From an uncultured Acidimicrobiales bacterium (GTDB lineage Bacteria; Actinomycetota; Acidimicrobiia; Acidimicrobiales; Bin134), in assembly GCA_951813555.1 (NCBI GenBank), contig OX638344.1, positions 496,001-560,000 on the forward strand: a DNA stretch of 64,000 bases, read 5' to 3'. Position 1 is the stretch's first letter. Each line of letters starts with the position of its first letter. Positions 43,482 through 52,420 of the stretch are shown here, one piece after another. The notes under the pieces are model-generated. The model saw nothing but the letters and a program-made list of their open reading frames with translations, was not told the origin of the DNA and searched no databases. The translations under genes were made by a program, and so were the position numbers.

Positions 43482-45008
43482 TCATACCTTCCTGCCCTCG
43501 CCCCAGAACCGAGAGCGCAGTTCTTCCTTGGCGATCTTGCCCACCGCGTTCTTAGGCAGGGAGTTGGCGAACTCCACCCGTTCAGGGATCTTGATTGAGG
43601 TCAGCTCCGACTGCCGACACCACAACCGCAGCTCTTGGTCATCGGCTTCGGCCCCCTGCTTGAGGGCCACCACGGCCACGATGGCCTCTCCCCACTCGGG
43701 GTCGGGCACGCCGATCACCGACGCCTCCAGCACCGCGGGGTGTCGGTACAGCACGTTCTCGATCTCGGTGGGGGCTATGTTCAGCCCGCCCCGGATTATG
43801 AGGTTCTTCATCCGGTCGACGATGTAGATGTATCCCTCCTCATCGATCTCGGCCACGTCCCCACTGTGCATCCACCCGTCCCGCAGCGCCTCAGCAGTGC
43901 GCTCGGGATCCCGGAAATAGCCCTTCATCACGTGGGGGCCGCCGAAAATGACCTCGCCCCTCTCGCTGATGGCGACGTCTCGGCCGTCGGGGTCTACCAC
44001 CCGCACGTCCACCGCATACGACGGCTGGCCACACGACGACAGCAGCTCGGGCCGCTCCTCCAAGCCCCGCACATGATCCTCTTTGCGCAGAATGGTGCCG
44101 ATGGAGGCGATCTCGGCCATGCCGTAGAGCTGGTTGAACACCGGGCCGAAGCGCTCCACCAGCTCGGCCAGGCGGTCGGGGGAGATGGGAGACGAGCCGT
44201 AGCCCAGGGTGCGCAGCGACCCCAGCTTGTGGTCGTCGGCCCGCTCCAGGCGGTCGAGCAGGCGCATGAGCTGGGTGGGCACCAGAAACGAATGGCTCAC
44301 CCCGTGGTCCTCCACCAAACAGGCGTAGCGAACCGGGTCGAAGTTGCGGCTGTCGACGAACCCCTGGGCCGCTCCGATGAGCAGGCACGGCAGGATGGTG
44401 ATGTTCACGCTGGAGTTGTGGGGGATCTGGATGAGGTATCGGCTGTGGCGGTCGATCTCGTATTCCAGGCAGGCCACGGTGGCGTGCTGGAGGACGCGGG
44501 CGTGGTCGAAGTGGACCCCTTTGGGCCGCCCGGTGGTGCCGCTGGTGTAAACGATGCAGAAGTCGTCGTCGGGACGCACTTCATGCAGGGTGTCGGGGGG
44601 TGCGGCTGAGGCGGTGTCGGCCAGGTCGTCGAGGTCGCGGTCGATGTCTATGACCGGCAGGTCGAACCCGTCGAGCTGATCCCGGTGCTCGGTGTCGGTG
44701 ATGGCGATTGTCGGGTCGGCGTTGTCGAACACCTGCTCCAGTTCCACCGGGCCAAGCCGGAAGTTGAGCCCCACATAGCAGCCGCCGGCCTTGGTGATGC
44801 CCCCCATCACCTCCACCACCTCGGGGCGGTTGGCCACCAAAAGGGCCACCCTGTCGCCCTTGCCCAGGCCATGGGCTCCGAGCAGGGCATTGGCAATGCG
44901 GTTGGTGCGCTCGTCGAGCTGGCGATTGGTCAGCTCCCGCTCGCCGAAAACGGCGGGATCGCCAGGATGGCGGGCCGCGTTGCGGGCGAAGGCCAGTCCG
45001 ACGTTCAC
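43482..45008 (-). CDS. Acyl-CoA synthetase (class I adenylate-forming)
   Basis: A 508-residue acyl-CoA ligase that activates a carboxylic acid with ATP and CoA. The AMP-binding motif YTSGTTGRPKG, LYGMAEIASIG and the hinge region GWMHSGDVAEIDEEGYIYI, with DRMKNLIIRGGLNI, are all present, and the catalytic Lys is in PKNAVGKIAK. The GTG at 45008 overlaps the stop of the DUF35 gene (GTGA). It probably feeds the thiolase-like enzyme encoded next. Chain type cannot be read from sequence. Confidence 0.92.
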   Translation of the reverse strand: MNVGLAFARNAARHPGDPAVFGERELTNRQLDERTNRIANALLGAHGLGKGDRVALLVANRPEVVEVMGGITKAGGCYVGLNFRLGPVELEQVFDNADPTIAITDTEHRDQLDGFDLPVIDIDRDLDDLADTASAAPPDTLHEVRPDDDFCIVYTSGTTGRPKGVHFDHARVLQHATVACLEYEIDRHSRYLIQIPHNSSVNITILPCLLIGAAQGFVDSRNFDPVRYACLVEDHGVSHSFLVPTQLMRLLDRLERADDHKLGSLRTLGYGSSPISPDRLAELVERFGPVFNQLYGMAEIASIGTILRKEDHVRGLEERPELLSSCGQPSYAVDVRVVDPDGRDVAISERGEVIFGGPHVMKGYFRDPERTAEALRDGWMHSGDVAEIDEEGYIYIVDRMKNLIIRGGLNIAPTEIENVLYRHPAVLEASVIGVPDPEWGEAIVAVVALKQGAEADDQELRLWCRQSELTSIKIPERVEFANSLPKNAVGKIAKEELRSRFWGEGRKV

Positions 45009-45424
45009 CGGGCCGTCTCGTCGGGGGCGAAGGCGGGAAGCCGGTGGCCGTCGGGGCCGGTCACGAATCGCACGGTCACTGCCATGTCGATAGCCACGTG
45101 ATCGGGCTCGCAGTCCACGATCCAGGTGAGCAGGTGCCAGCCTTCCTCCACGTCCACGTCGGCCAGCACGTAGGGGGCGTCGAACGCCGGGGTCGGCGGC
45201 CGGTGGATGGTGGTGTGGCTGTACACCCGGCCCCGCCCACTGCTGGGCTCGTAGGCCCAGCGGATGCTCTGGCATCGGGGGCAGGCAAACTGGGGGACGA
45301 AAAAGCTCTGCCCGCAGTCACCGCATACCGGGCGAACCAACTCGCCCCGGTCGACCGCGGCCCAGAACTCCCCGGTGAGCGGGCGCTGGGTTCGGTCCTC
45401 CCGTTCGACAGTGGGCCCCTCCAT
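45005..45424 (-). CDS. DUF35 OB-fold/zinc-ribbon protein
   Basis: A 139-residue protein with an N-terminal rubredoxin-like zinc ribbon (C34, C37, C48, C51: CGDC and CPRC) and a C-terminal OB-fold (RGRVYSHTTIHRPP to AVTVRFV). DUF35 proteins form complexes with thiolase-fold enzymes in steroid side-chain and acetoacetyl-CoA pathways. The thiolase-like gene at 42281 is the natural partner, with the acyl-CoA ligase between them. The ATG at 45424 is 14 bp after the P450 stop. Confidence 0.88.
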   Translation of the reverse strand: MEGPTVEREDRTQRPLTGEFWAAVDRGELVRPVCGDCGQSFFVPQFACPRCQSIRWAYEPSSGRGRVYSHTTIHRPPTPAFDAPYVLADVDVEEGWHLLTWIVDCEPDHVAIDMAVTVRFVTGPDGHRLPAFAPDETAR

Positions 45425-45438
45425 CAGCGGTCTGCCGA

Positions 45439-46632
45439 TCAGAACAGCACGGGGTACTGACCCCACCACACCCGGGCAATGTTTGGATCTTGCTGGGGGG
45501 GATTGTCGGGGTCGCGTCGGGCGCCTCGGGCAAGAAGGCCTCGCAGGATCAGCGCCACCGTGCCCAACAGGATGGGTGCCCCGGTGTTCTCGTCGGCTGG
45601 CACCCCGCCGTCGAGCTCCATGCCGATGCAGGCGTGGCGTCCCCCGCCGAAGGTGTGACCCCACCGGGGCACGTCGCCGCGAATTGAGCGGAGCGGGTTG
45701 AAGCTGTCAGCGTCGGCCCCGAACACCTCGGTGTCCCGATTGGCGGACCACAGGTCCATCACCACGGTGTCGCCCAACGCCATCTGGGTGCCGTCGCGGA
45801 GGACAACCGGCTCGACCGCCTCCCGTCGGGCCACCGGACTGGCCGGATGCAGGCGCATAGACTCGTGCACGCAATGCTGGAGGAAAACCGAGTCTTCGAT
45901 CATGCGGGCGCGGTCGTCGGGGTGGTCGTCGAACCAGCCGAACGCGCCATGGACGGCGTGAGTGGTGGCTGCCCCCGTGGAGTGCATTCCGGCCAGCATG
46001 TAAAAGGCCACCTCCCGGCGGACCACGTCGCGGGGCAGGTCTAGGGAGTCCTGGTTGCGCACCAGCACGGTGAGCACGTCTTTGGGCAGTTCATCCTCGG
46101 TGACCTCGCCGGCAACGAACCGCTCAAAGAGCTCGGTTCGCCGGGCCAGCGATGGAGCGAAGAACTCTTCGTCCCACCGTTCCAGGGCCTCGGCCACCTC
46201 GGCCTTCAGCTCCTCGGGATCCCGGGTGCTGTGAACCGCGGTGGCTCCTTCGCTGAACTTGACCGCATAGGAGAACAGCCGGTCGGTTTCCTCGGGTGTT
46301 CCCTCCGAGTAATCCACTCCGGCGGCAGCGGCGGTGAGGTTGACCACGATTCGCCGAGCCAATGGCACCACGTCGCCCCGCCCTTCAGCGGCGGCGGGGT
46401 CCAGCTGCTTGTCCACCGCCAGCGGCAGCAGGTCCCGCTCGTAGTGCTCGAACGTGTCCCGGCGGAAAAGCCGGTTCTCCAGGCGGCGACGGCGGCGGTG
46501 ATCGTCGCCCCACAGGGTGAGCAGCGTGTCAGCCATGATCACACCGGCCGCGTCGTACAGCGCTTGCTTGAGGCCTTTTTGCCGGTAGGCGTCGCGGACG
46601 TCGTCAAACCGGGTGAGGGTGGTCTCTGTCAT
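45439..46632 (-). CDS. Cytochrome P450 (first of two paralogues)
   Basis: A 397-residue soluble bacterial P450. Heme ligand C335 (FGGGRHACIG), the K-helix pair E257/R260 (ESMR) and the NPLR meander are present. The I-helix, usually AGxE/DT, reads AGMHST (214-219), with His at the acid position. A ferredoxin gene follows after an SDR gene, likely its electron donor. It is a paralogue of the protein at 58977-60179 (shared LENRLFRRDTF, PKDVL, YMLAG). The substrate is unknown. Confidence 0.92.
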   Translation of the reverse strand: MTETTLTRFDDVRDAYRQKGLKQALYDAAGVIMADTLLTLWGDDHRRRRRLENRLFRRDTFEHYERDLLPLAVDKQLDPAAAEGRGDVVPLARRIVVNLTAAAAGVDYSEGTPEETDRLFSYAVKFSEGATAVHSTRDPEELKAEVAEALERWDEEFFAPSLARRTELFERFVAGEVTEDELPKDVLTVLVRNQDSLDLPRDVVRREVAFYMLAGMHSTGAATTHAVHGAFGWFDDHPDDRARMIEDSVFLQHCVHESMRLHPASPVARREAVEPVVLRDGTQMALGDTVVMDLWSANRDTEVFGADADSFNPLRSIRGDVPRWGHTFGGGRHACIGMELDGGVPADENTGAPILLGTVALILRGLLARGARRDPDNPPQQDPNIARVWWGQYPVLF

Positions 46633-46665
46633 CGGGTTTTGTCTCCTTGGGTCAGGTCGGTTGGA

Positions 46666-47439
46666 TCAGCCTTCTTCGGCGATCCCGTCGATCGAGGCCG
46701 GGCGGGGCATTCCAGACAGCACGGTGTGGACTACACCGCCGTCCACCACCATGTTGTGGCCGTTGATGTATTCGGCGTCGGCAGAGCACAGCCACATCAC
46801 TGCTTTGGCGATGTCGTCGGCGGTGCCCAGCCGCTGGCTGGGGGTGCGAGATGAACGGGTCGCTCGCACTTCGGGGTCGGACAGGATGGCAACCGACATG
46901 CCGTCGTCGATAATGCCAGGGGCTACTGAGTTCACCCGGATGCCGGCCGGGCCCCATTCGATTGCCATCTGGCGGGTGAGTTGGATGATGGCCGCCTTGG
47001 TTGAGCTGTAGGCCCCGGAATTGGGGCCGGGGGCGATGCCGTTGATGGAGGAGATGTTGACCATCGCCCCTTTGCGGCCCTCGGCGATCAGACGGCGGGC
47101 CACGGCTCGGCCGCACACGAATGGACCGTTGAGGTTCACGTCCACCACCGCCCGCCATTCGTCCTCTGAATGGTCAACCAGCGGCTTGAAACGCACGATT
47201 CCCGCGTTGTTCACCAGCACATCCGGGGTGCCGAAGTCATCCAGCACCGCCTCAAATGCGTCCGAGTCGGTTGTGGAGGCTACAAGGGCCACTGCATCGG
47301 GCAGCGACTGGGCCGTTTCCTCGGCAGAATCGGCGTTGACGTCCAGCACCCCCACCCGGTAGCCCGCTGCCCCCGCCTGCCGGGCAATCTCCGCCCCAAT
47401 CCCGTGTCCCGCTCCGGTCACAATCATCGATTTCGTCAC
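46666..47439 (-). CDS. Short-chain dehydrogenase/reductase
   Basis: A classical SDR of 257 residues with the cofactor loop TGAGHGIG near residue 8, NNAGI, the catalytic Ser (NISSINGI) and YSSTK. It starts at a GTG at 47439. It probably oxidises or reduces a hydroxyl/keto group of the substrate handled by the neighbouring P450 and ferredoxin. The C-terminus carries an extra segment after VDGGVVHT. Confidence 0.9.
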   Translation of the reverse strand: MTKSMIVTGAGHGIGAEIARQAGAAGYRVGVLDVNADSAEETAQSLPDAVALVASTTDSDAFEAVLDDFGTPDVLVNNAGIVRFKPLVDHSEDEWRAVVDVNLNGPFVCGRAVARRLIAEGRKGAMVNISSINGIAPGPNSGAYSSTKAAIIQLTRQMAIEWGPAGIRVNSVAPGIIDDGMSVAILSDPEVRATRSSRTPSQRLGTADDIAKAVMWLCSADAEYINGHNMVVDGGVVHTVLSGMPRPASIDGIAEEG

Positions 47440-47504
47440 GAGCGCAAACCTTAGTGGTCCACCTGTGAGTCAGCGGAGGTCGCCGTAAACGGCAGCTATT
47501 CGAA

Positions 47505-47720
47505 CTATTCCAGGAGGTTGCCGTTGTCGTCGAATACCTGGATGGCCCGGGAGGGGCAATTGCGGGCGGCTCTTAGGAGCTGTTGATCGGTGAGGTTTCC
47601 CGCGGTGGGCTGCACGGTGGCCAGTTCGTCGTCGTCGAAGGCGAAGGCGGCGGGATAGTCGGCCACGCATCGCCCCGAGCTCATGCACTCGTCCTGGTCG
47701 ATCTCCACTCGGTATGCCAT
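47505..47720 (-). CDS. [3Fe-4S] ferredoxin, P450 partner type
   Basis: A 71-residue ferredoxin with C12, C18 and C55. The position that would be the second Cys of a 4Fe site is Ser (CMSSGRC), which indicates a [3Fe-4S] cluster as in actinobacterial P450 redox partners. It lies 65 bp upstream of an SDR gene that leads into the P450 gene, so all three are probably co-transcribed. It diverges from another SDR gene at 47768. Confidence 0.92.
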   Translation of the reverse strand: MAYRVEIDQDECMSSGRCVADYPAAFAFDDDELATVQPTAGNLTDQQLLRAARNCPSRAIQVFDDNGNLLE

Positions 47721-47767
47721 TGCTTAACCCTAGGCCCCAGCGCTGTTCCCTATAAGTTGGCTGGCCA

Positions 47768-48529
47768 ATGAAGCCCATCGACGGCATGTCCATCTTGATC
47801 ACCGGGGGCGGCTCGGGCATCGGCGCAGGGGCGGCCGAGCATCTGGCCAGCCGGGGGGCGCGGGTGACCATCACCGGGCGCCGCAGCGACAGGGTGGAGG
47901 CGGCGGCTGCTCAGCTGGGCGACCGAGGGCGAGCGGTGGCCGGTGACGTGACGGTGGCTGATGACCGCACCGCCATGATCGAGGCTGCCGTTGAGCATGG
48001 CGGCGGTTTAGACGCCGTGATCAGCAACGCGGCCAACATGTACCGGGGTCCGGTGGACGAGCTGGAGGAGCAGGCCCTGCTCGACGTGTTCCACACCAAC
48101 GTGGTGGCCGGGATGATGCTGGTGGGCGAGGCATTGCCCCATCTGCGGGAGCGGCAGGGATGTGTGCTGTTTCTGGGGTCGGTACACACGCAGCGGGCTT
48201 TTCCTGGCGTGGCCCCCTACGCCGCCACCAAGGGAGCCCTGGAGGCGCTCACCGGGGTGCTGGCCGCTGAGTTAGGGCCTCAGGGAGTACGGGTGGGATG
48301 CGTGCGGCCCGGCGCGGTGTTCACCGAGATCAACCAGCGAGCAGGGTTGATGGGTGATGAGGAAGCCAAGGCGCGGTTAGAGGGATTGGGCCCAGCCCAT
48401 GCGCTGGGCCGGATCGGCACCGTCACCGAGATTGCCGAGGCGTTCGAGTATCTCATCGGCGCCGAATGGGCCACCGGCTCGGTGCTGACGGTTGATGGCG
48501 GACTCAGCCTCGGCGTTACCAATGCGTGA
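47768..48529 (+). CDS. Short-chain dehydrogenase/reductase
   Basis: A 253-residue classical SDR: ITGGGSGIGAGAA near residue 11, SNAANMY in place of NNAG, catalytic FLGSVHTQRAF with YAATKGA, and a VDGGLSLG ending. Its start is 47 bp from the divergent ferredoxin. It is followed 3 bp later by an NTF2-like gene and then an FAD enzyme, a three-gene plus-strand unit. The substrate is unknown. Confidence 0.9.
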   Translation: MKPIDGMSILITGGGSGIGAGAAEHLASRGARVTITGRRSDRVEAAAAQLGDRGRAVAGDVTVADDRTAMIEAAVEHGGGLDAVISNAANMYRGPVDELEEQALLDVFHTNVVAGMMLVGEALPHLRERQGCVLFLGSVHTQRAFPGVAPYAATKGALEALTGVLAAELGPQGVRVGCVRPGAVFTEINQRAGLMGDEEAKARLEGLGPAHALGRIGTVTEIAEAFEYLIGAEWATGSVLTVDGGLSLGVTNA

Positions 48530-48532
48530 CTG

Positions 48533-48871
48533 ATGCGCGACTCTCTGAGAACAGTTCAAGACCACCTGGACGCGGTCCACACCGGCGACCCCGAGGCCAT
48601 GGCCGCCGACTACGCCCACGATGCCGTGCTGGTGCGCGACGTGGTCTACCAGGGCCGCGACGCCATCGCCGGCTACTTCGCCACTGTGCCCGACCGGCTG
48701 GGCGACGGCCGAGTGGACTTCGCCGAACCCCGGTTGGAGGACGGGTTGGTGGCGGTGGGCTGGAAGCTGGTGGGCGGTCCCGGCGACGGTGCCTCGGGCA
48801 CCGATCGCTTCGAAGTGGCCGACGGCATGATCGTCCGCCAGACAGTGACCCTGGACGGCGGAGACTTCTGA
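48533..48871 (+). CDS. NTF2-like (SnoaL-type) protein
   Basis: A 112-residue cone-shaped NTF2 fold with the typical N-terminal helix (VQDHLDAVHTGDPEAMAADYAHDAVL) and a beta sheet with DGRVDFAEPRLEDGLVAVGWKL. Such proteins act as isomerases, cyclases or ligand binders. It starts 3 bp after the SDR gene and its stop overlaps the start of the FAD enzyme gene (TGATG). Confidence 0.85.
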   Translation: MRDSLRTVQDHLDAVHTGDPEAMAADYAHDAVLVRDVVYQGRDAIAGYFATVPDRLGDGRVDFAEPRLEDGLVAVGWKLVGGPGDGASGTDRFEVADGMIVRQTVTLDGGDF

Positions 48872-50361
48872 TGTTCGACGAGACGTTCGACGTAGTGGTG
48901 GTGGGCTACGGGGCGGCGGGCACGGCTGCGGCTGTCACTGCCAGCGATGCCGGTGCCTCGGTGGTGCTGGTGGAGAAGAGCCCCGAGCACCGCCACACCC
49001 CGTCGACCCGCATGTCGGGCGGCATGGTGATGACGGTGACCGACGTGGGTGCCGGAGCGCGCTATCTGGATGTCTGCGCATCGGGCATGGTGCCCTTCGA
49101 CGTAACCCACGCCTGGGCTGAGCGGGCCGCATGCCTGCCGCAGTGGTTCGAAGACGCCATCGGCGGCTTGGACATGGTGGCCTCGGCGGGGGCCGAGCAT
49201 CCCGGCTTCGATGGGGCGGAGGCGATTGTGGCCGTGCAGCCCGGCGGGGTGGCCGAGCGACTGGCAGCGGCGGCCGGGGGCGGGCCCCGGCTGTTCGAGG
49301 GGTTGGCCGCCGCGGTGGCCCGGCGGGAGATCCCCATTCAGTGGGGCACCGCTGCGTCTCGGCTAGTCCAGGATGCAGACGGGCGGGTGACCGGTTTGAC
49401 CGCGACCCGCAATGGCCAAACCGTGGCGCTGGGTGCTCGATGCGGCGTGGTGCTGGCCTGTGGCGGCTACGAGTTCGACGAGGAACTCAAGCGCAATCAT
49501 CTGCGAACCTATCCGGTGCACTTCTACGGCAACCCCAACAACACCGGCGACGGAGTGCGAATGGCGGCCGGGGCTGGGGCCTCCATGTGGCATATGAACC
49601 AGATGATCGGCCGGGCCATCGGGCATTTCGACCTCGACGGTCAGCCGATCAACTTCATCATCGGCATCGACCCTCCCGGCTATGTGATCTGCGACCGAGC
49701 CGGAAACCGGTTCGCCGACGAGCACAATCAAGCATTGCTGCGCCACGACTTCTACTACGACCTGCTGGCCTACGACCCGGCCACCAACACCCACCCCCGG
49801 GTGCCGTGCTACTGGTTCTTCGACGAGTCCCGGCGGCGGGCTGGACCCCTCACCTACGCCCACTTCGGCGCGGTGGCCGTTGGCCTGTATGACTGGAGCG
49901 ACGACAACTCCGCCGAGATCGAGCGGGGTTGGATCGCCCCCGGCGGCACCGTCGCCGAAGCGGCCGTAGCCGCTGGCATGACCGAGGAGGCCGCTCGGCA
50001 AGCTTTGGCCACCGTGGACCACTACAACCGTGCTTGCCTCACTGGGGAACCCGACCCCTGGGGCCGCCCAGCCGACACCATGGTGCCCATCTCCGAGCCG
50101 CCCTACTACTGCGTGGCCCTGTGGCCTGGGGGATCCAACACCACCGGCGGCCCCCGCCGCGACCGCCAAGGCCGCATCCTCGACGCCTTCGGCGACCCCA
50201 TCGGTGGCCTCTACGGCGCCGGGGAGCTAGGCCAAGCCTCCGGTGTGCTCTACCCCGGCGACGGCTCCAACCTGTCTGAGGCCTTCTGCTTCGGCCAGAT
50301 CGCCGCGGAGCACGCTCTCAATCACAAGCCGTTGAGCGTATCGAAATCAGGCAATCGCTGA
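48871..50361 (+). CDS. FAD-dependent oxidoreductase, fumarate reductase/ketosteroid dehydrogenase fold
   Basis: A 496-residue FAD_binding_2 family flavoprotein. The dinucleotide motif is VVVGYGAAGTAAAVTA (residues 8-23), with the Glu of VLVEKS after it. The active-site end reads GGSNTTGGPRRDRQGRIL, and the FAD-closing part GLYGAGELGQASG. Relatives include 3-ketosteroid dehydrogenases and fumarate reductase-like enzymes; which reaction applies here is open. It overlaps the NTF2-like gene by one base and is convergent with hicB, overlapping it by 15 bp. Confidence 0.88.
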   Translation: MFDETFDVVVVGYGAAGTAAAVTASDAGASVVLVEKSPEHRHTPSTRMSGGMVMTVTDVGAGARYLDVCASGMVPFDVTHAWAERAACLPQWFEDAIGGLDMVASAGAEHPGFDGAEAIVAVQPGGVAERLAAAAGGGPRLFEGLAAAVARREIPIQWGTAASRLVQDADGRVTGLTATRNGQTVALGARCGVVLACGGYEFDEELKRNHLRTYPVHFYGNPNNTGDGVRMAAGAGASMWHMNQMIGRAIGHFDLDGQPINFIIGIDPPGYVICDRAGNRFADEHNQALLRHDFYYDLLAYDPATNTHPRVPCYWFFDESRRRAGPLTYAHFGAVAVGLYDWSDDNSAEIERGWIAPGGTVAEAAVAAGMTEEAARQALATVDHYNRACLTGEPDPWGRPADTMVPISEPPYYCVALWPGGSNTTGGPRRDRQGRILDAFGDPIGGLYGAGELGQASGVLYPGDGSNLSEAFCFGQIAAEHALNHKPLSVSKSGNR

Positions 50362-50763
50362 GTCTTTGGCTTGGTCGGCTAACTGTTTGATCCGCTGATG
50401 GGAGACACCGAGAACTTGGCCAGCCTCCCGCATCGTCAAGTTGGCGCCCAAAAGGGCAGCGGCGGCATCACACCGGGCCCTAGCCGCAGCAGACCGAGCC
50501 TCGACTTCAGTAGCTGCGGCTTGCCGGGCCCTGTCGAGCACGGCTTCCAGCTCGCTTGGCATTGACACCTTGACATCGACCTTCACCTCGTTGATTTCCA
50601 CTTCAAGAAGATCGGCTATCAGTCGGCGGGCGACTCTCGGAACTCTGTTCAGCCGGCGAGCCTGGCTCACCCCGACAACGCTTGCTGGAAGCCCCGAGAC
50701 CACCTCGATGACCCACCAATCTTCAGACCGGGTTGCTTCAACCGCGTAGACGCTTTCGGTCAT
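50347..50763 (-). CDS. HicB-like antitoxin with C-terminal HTH
   Basis: A 138-residue antitoxin of the HicB type. An N-terminal strand-rich part (YAVEATRSEDWWVIEVV) leads to an Ala-rich helix and a C-terminal helix-turn-helix (TMREAGQVLGVSHQRIKQLA, about 109-128) for binding its promoter. It overlaps the toxin gene by 4 bp (ATGA) and is downstream of it, the usual hicA-hicB order. The DNA-binding tail is longer than in many HicB proteins. Confidence 0.75.
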   Translation of the reverse strand: MTESVYAVEATRSEDWWVIEVVSGLPASVVGVSQARRLNRVPRVARRLIADLLEVEINEVKVDVKVSMPSELEAVLDRARQAAATEVEARSAAARARCDAAAALLGANLTMREAGQVLGVSHQRIKQLADQAKDSAIA

Positions 50764-50978
50764 TTGCCCTCTCCTCTTCGGCCTGCCAAATGGCCAGTTA
50801 GTCCTTTCATGATTGCCTGGGCTGTCCCCTCAGCAATCTCACGGTGCCTTGGAATCGGGAACTTAAGTCCGTCACACTCCCAGATCTCATGCTTACCCTG
50901 GCGCACTGGTCTGGCGGTGGCCCCATGTCGATGGGCAATCTCCTTGATCTGTGCCACAAGCTCTTTTCGCTTCGGCAT
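50760..50978 (-). CDS. HicA-like toxin (mRNA interferase)
   Basis: A 72-residue double-stranded-RNA-binding-like fold. It shows the HicA pattern GKHEIWECDGLKFPIPRHRE followed by EIAEGTAQAIMKGL, with the active His in KHEIW. HicA cleaves mRNA in studied systems, and HicB blocks it. A probable promoter stands in the AT-richer gap 50979-51055. The pair separates two opposing catabolic gene groups. Confidence 0.85.
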   Translation of the reverse strand: MPKRKELVAQIKEIAHRHGATARPVRQGKHEIWECDGLKFPIPRHREIAEGTAQAIMKGLTGHLAGRRGEGK

Positions 50979-51055
50979 CCCGCTCCCTCGCGGCCATTCG
51001 AAATTGTGCGGGGAAGCTTGGCACCAAATTTAGTCTAGTGGCAGTTGACAGGTCT

Positions 51056-52390
51056 TCAAGAACCTCGCTCAGTTGATGCGACAACTCGGCCGGCGATACG
51101 GCCCAGGGTTAGGGCGGCGGTGATCTTCACGCCGCCAAGACCGATGGCAGGGCTGACTCCGCCTACGCAGTCGCCCACCGCGAACAGGCCGGCAATCGGA
51201 TCGCCGAATACATCGAGCACCTGCATGTCGGCGTTCACCCGGAAGCCACCGGCGGGGAAGTTGATGCCCACCACCATGGGCGCGGCCCACAGGGGCGGCT
51301 CGACGATGCCGGTTTGGGGTTGGCCGAAGATCACCCGGCCAAATTCGGGATCGCGGTCGGTGCCGGACCCCACTGGTTGGTTCCAGCGGTCCAAGGTTTC
51401 GGCCAATCCCTCGGCGTCGCATCCGATGGCAGCAGCAAGCTCGGCGGGAGTAGCCCCGGAGACGGCCGGCTCAGGCATCTCGTCCACCAACTGGGCCTTG
51501 GCTTGGGCGATTCGGTTGTCGAACACGTACCACGCCTGTTGATCTTCTTGGGCTTCCAAAGCAGCAACCCGGTCATCGTAGGGACCGGCCTCATCGTGGA
51601 AGCGGTGGCCGTGCAAATTGACCGCGATCGAGTCTTCCACCAGTGCGGAGCCCACCATGATCAGCGGGGGGATCATGGTCATATTGATCAGGTCGCCCCC
51701 CACAGCCAAACCCATAATGTGGCCGTCTCCCCGACAGAGCTCGGTGCCGAGATAGGGGGTGGACGCCTGGGCCTCGGGCTGAAAGCGCGAGCGCAGATCA
51801 GGGTTGGCCTGATAGCCGCCTGCGGCCAGGATGACCCCGTTGGCCGCGTCGAATTGCCGAGCAGTATCGGTAGAGACACCGGTAACCCGGTCACCATCTT
51901 GTATCAAGCGCACGGCCCGGGTGCGATAGCGAACGTCCACCCCGGCGTCGGCTAGGGCAGACTCGAAGCAGGTGGTGAACATGGCGGTGTCGGCCACGCT
52001 CACCATTCGATCCACGGTGTGCTGCACTGGCCGGGGCAGGAACCGGTCGAACCGGAAGCCCAACTCGATGAGCTCCTGATAGGTGGCTGCCGAGTCCTCG
52101 GCGTAGCGCCGGGCCAAGTCTGCGTCGAAAATCAGCCCATAGCGGTGCTTTTGGCGGTCGATCTCAGCCTGCATGTCGGCCAGGAAGTCCTCAGGGCTGT
52201 CGTCGGCCCCGTTGCTGGCCTGCATATCGAAATCGGCGAAGGCCAGGTAGCCGGTGGAGCGGGCGGCGTTGCCTCCGAGTTGCTTGTCCGCCTCCAAGAG
52301 CACCACCGAGGCGCCGCTGCGGGCGGCGACAAGAGCGGAGGCCGACCCTCCAGGTCCACCTCCTACGACGACTACATCGAATGTTTCCAT
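51056..52390 (-). CDS. FAD-dependent oxidoreductase (FAD_binding_2 family)
   Basis: A 444-residue flavoprotein related to fumarate reductase, tricarballylate dehydrogenase and ketosteroid dehydrogenase. The FAD motif is VVVGGGPGGSASALVAARSG (residues 7-26), followed by VVLLEADKQLGGNAARSTG. The C-terminal FAD region reads PIAGLFAVGDCVGG. It is a distant relative of the product of 48871-50361. It ends a minus-strand run that starts with a Liv-type importer, so it may act on the imported compound. Confidence 0.87.
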   Translation of the reverse strand: METFDVVVVGGGPGGSASALVAARSGASVVLLEADKQLGGNAARSTGYLAFADFDMQASNGADDSPEDFLADMQAEIDRQKHRYGLIFDADLARRYAEDSAATYQELIELGFRFDRFLPRPVQHTVDRMVSVADTAMFTTCFESALADAGVDVRYRTRAVRLIQDGDRVTGVSTDTARQFDAANGVILAAGGYQANPDLRSRFQPEAQASTPYLGTELCRGDGHIMGLAVGGDLINMTMIPPLIMVGSALVEDSIAVNLHGHRFHDEAGPYDDRVAALEAQEDQQAWYVFDNRIAQAKAQLVDEMPEPAVSGATPAELAAAIGCDAEGLAETLDRWNQPVGSGTDRDPEFGRVIFGQPQTGIVEPPLWAAPMVVGINFPAGGFRVNADMQVLDVFGDPIAGLFAVGDCVGGVSPAIGLGGVKITAALTLGRIAGRVVASTERGS

Positions 52391-52420
52391 CGCATTTTCA
52401 GGCTATCGGCGGTGCATTGC

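Noticed and set aside
43448..45664. Longer versions of the acyl-CoA ligase and DUF35 frames
   Set aside because: The extra N-terminal codons lie over neighbouring genes and lack homology; the overlapping GTGA start and the ATG at 45424 give normal lengths.
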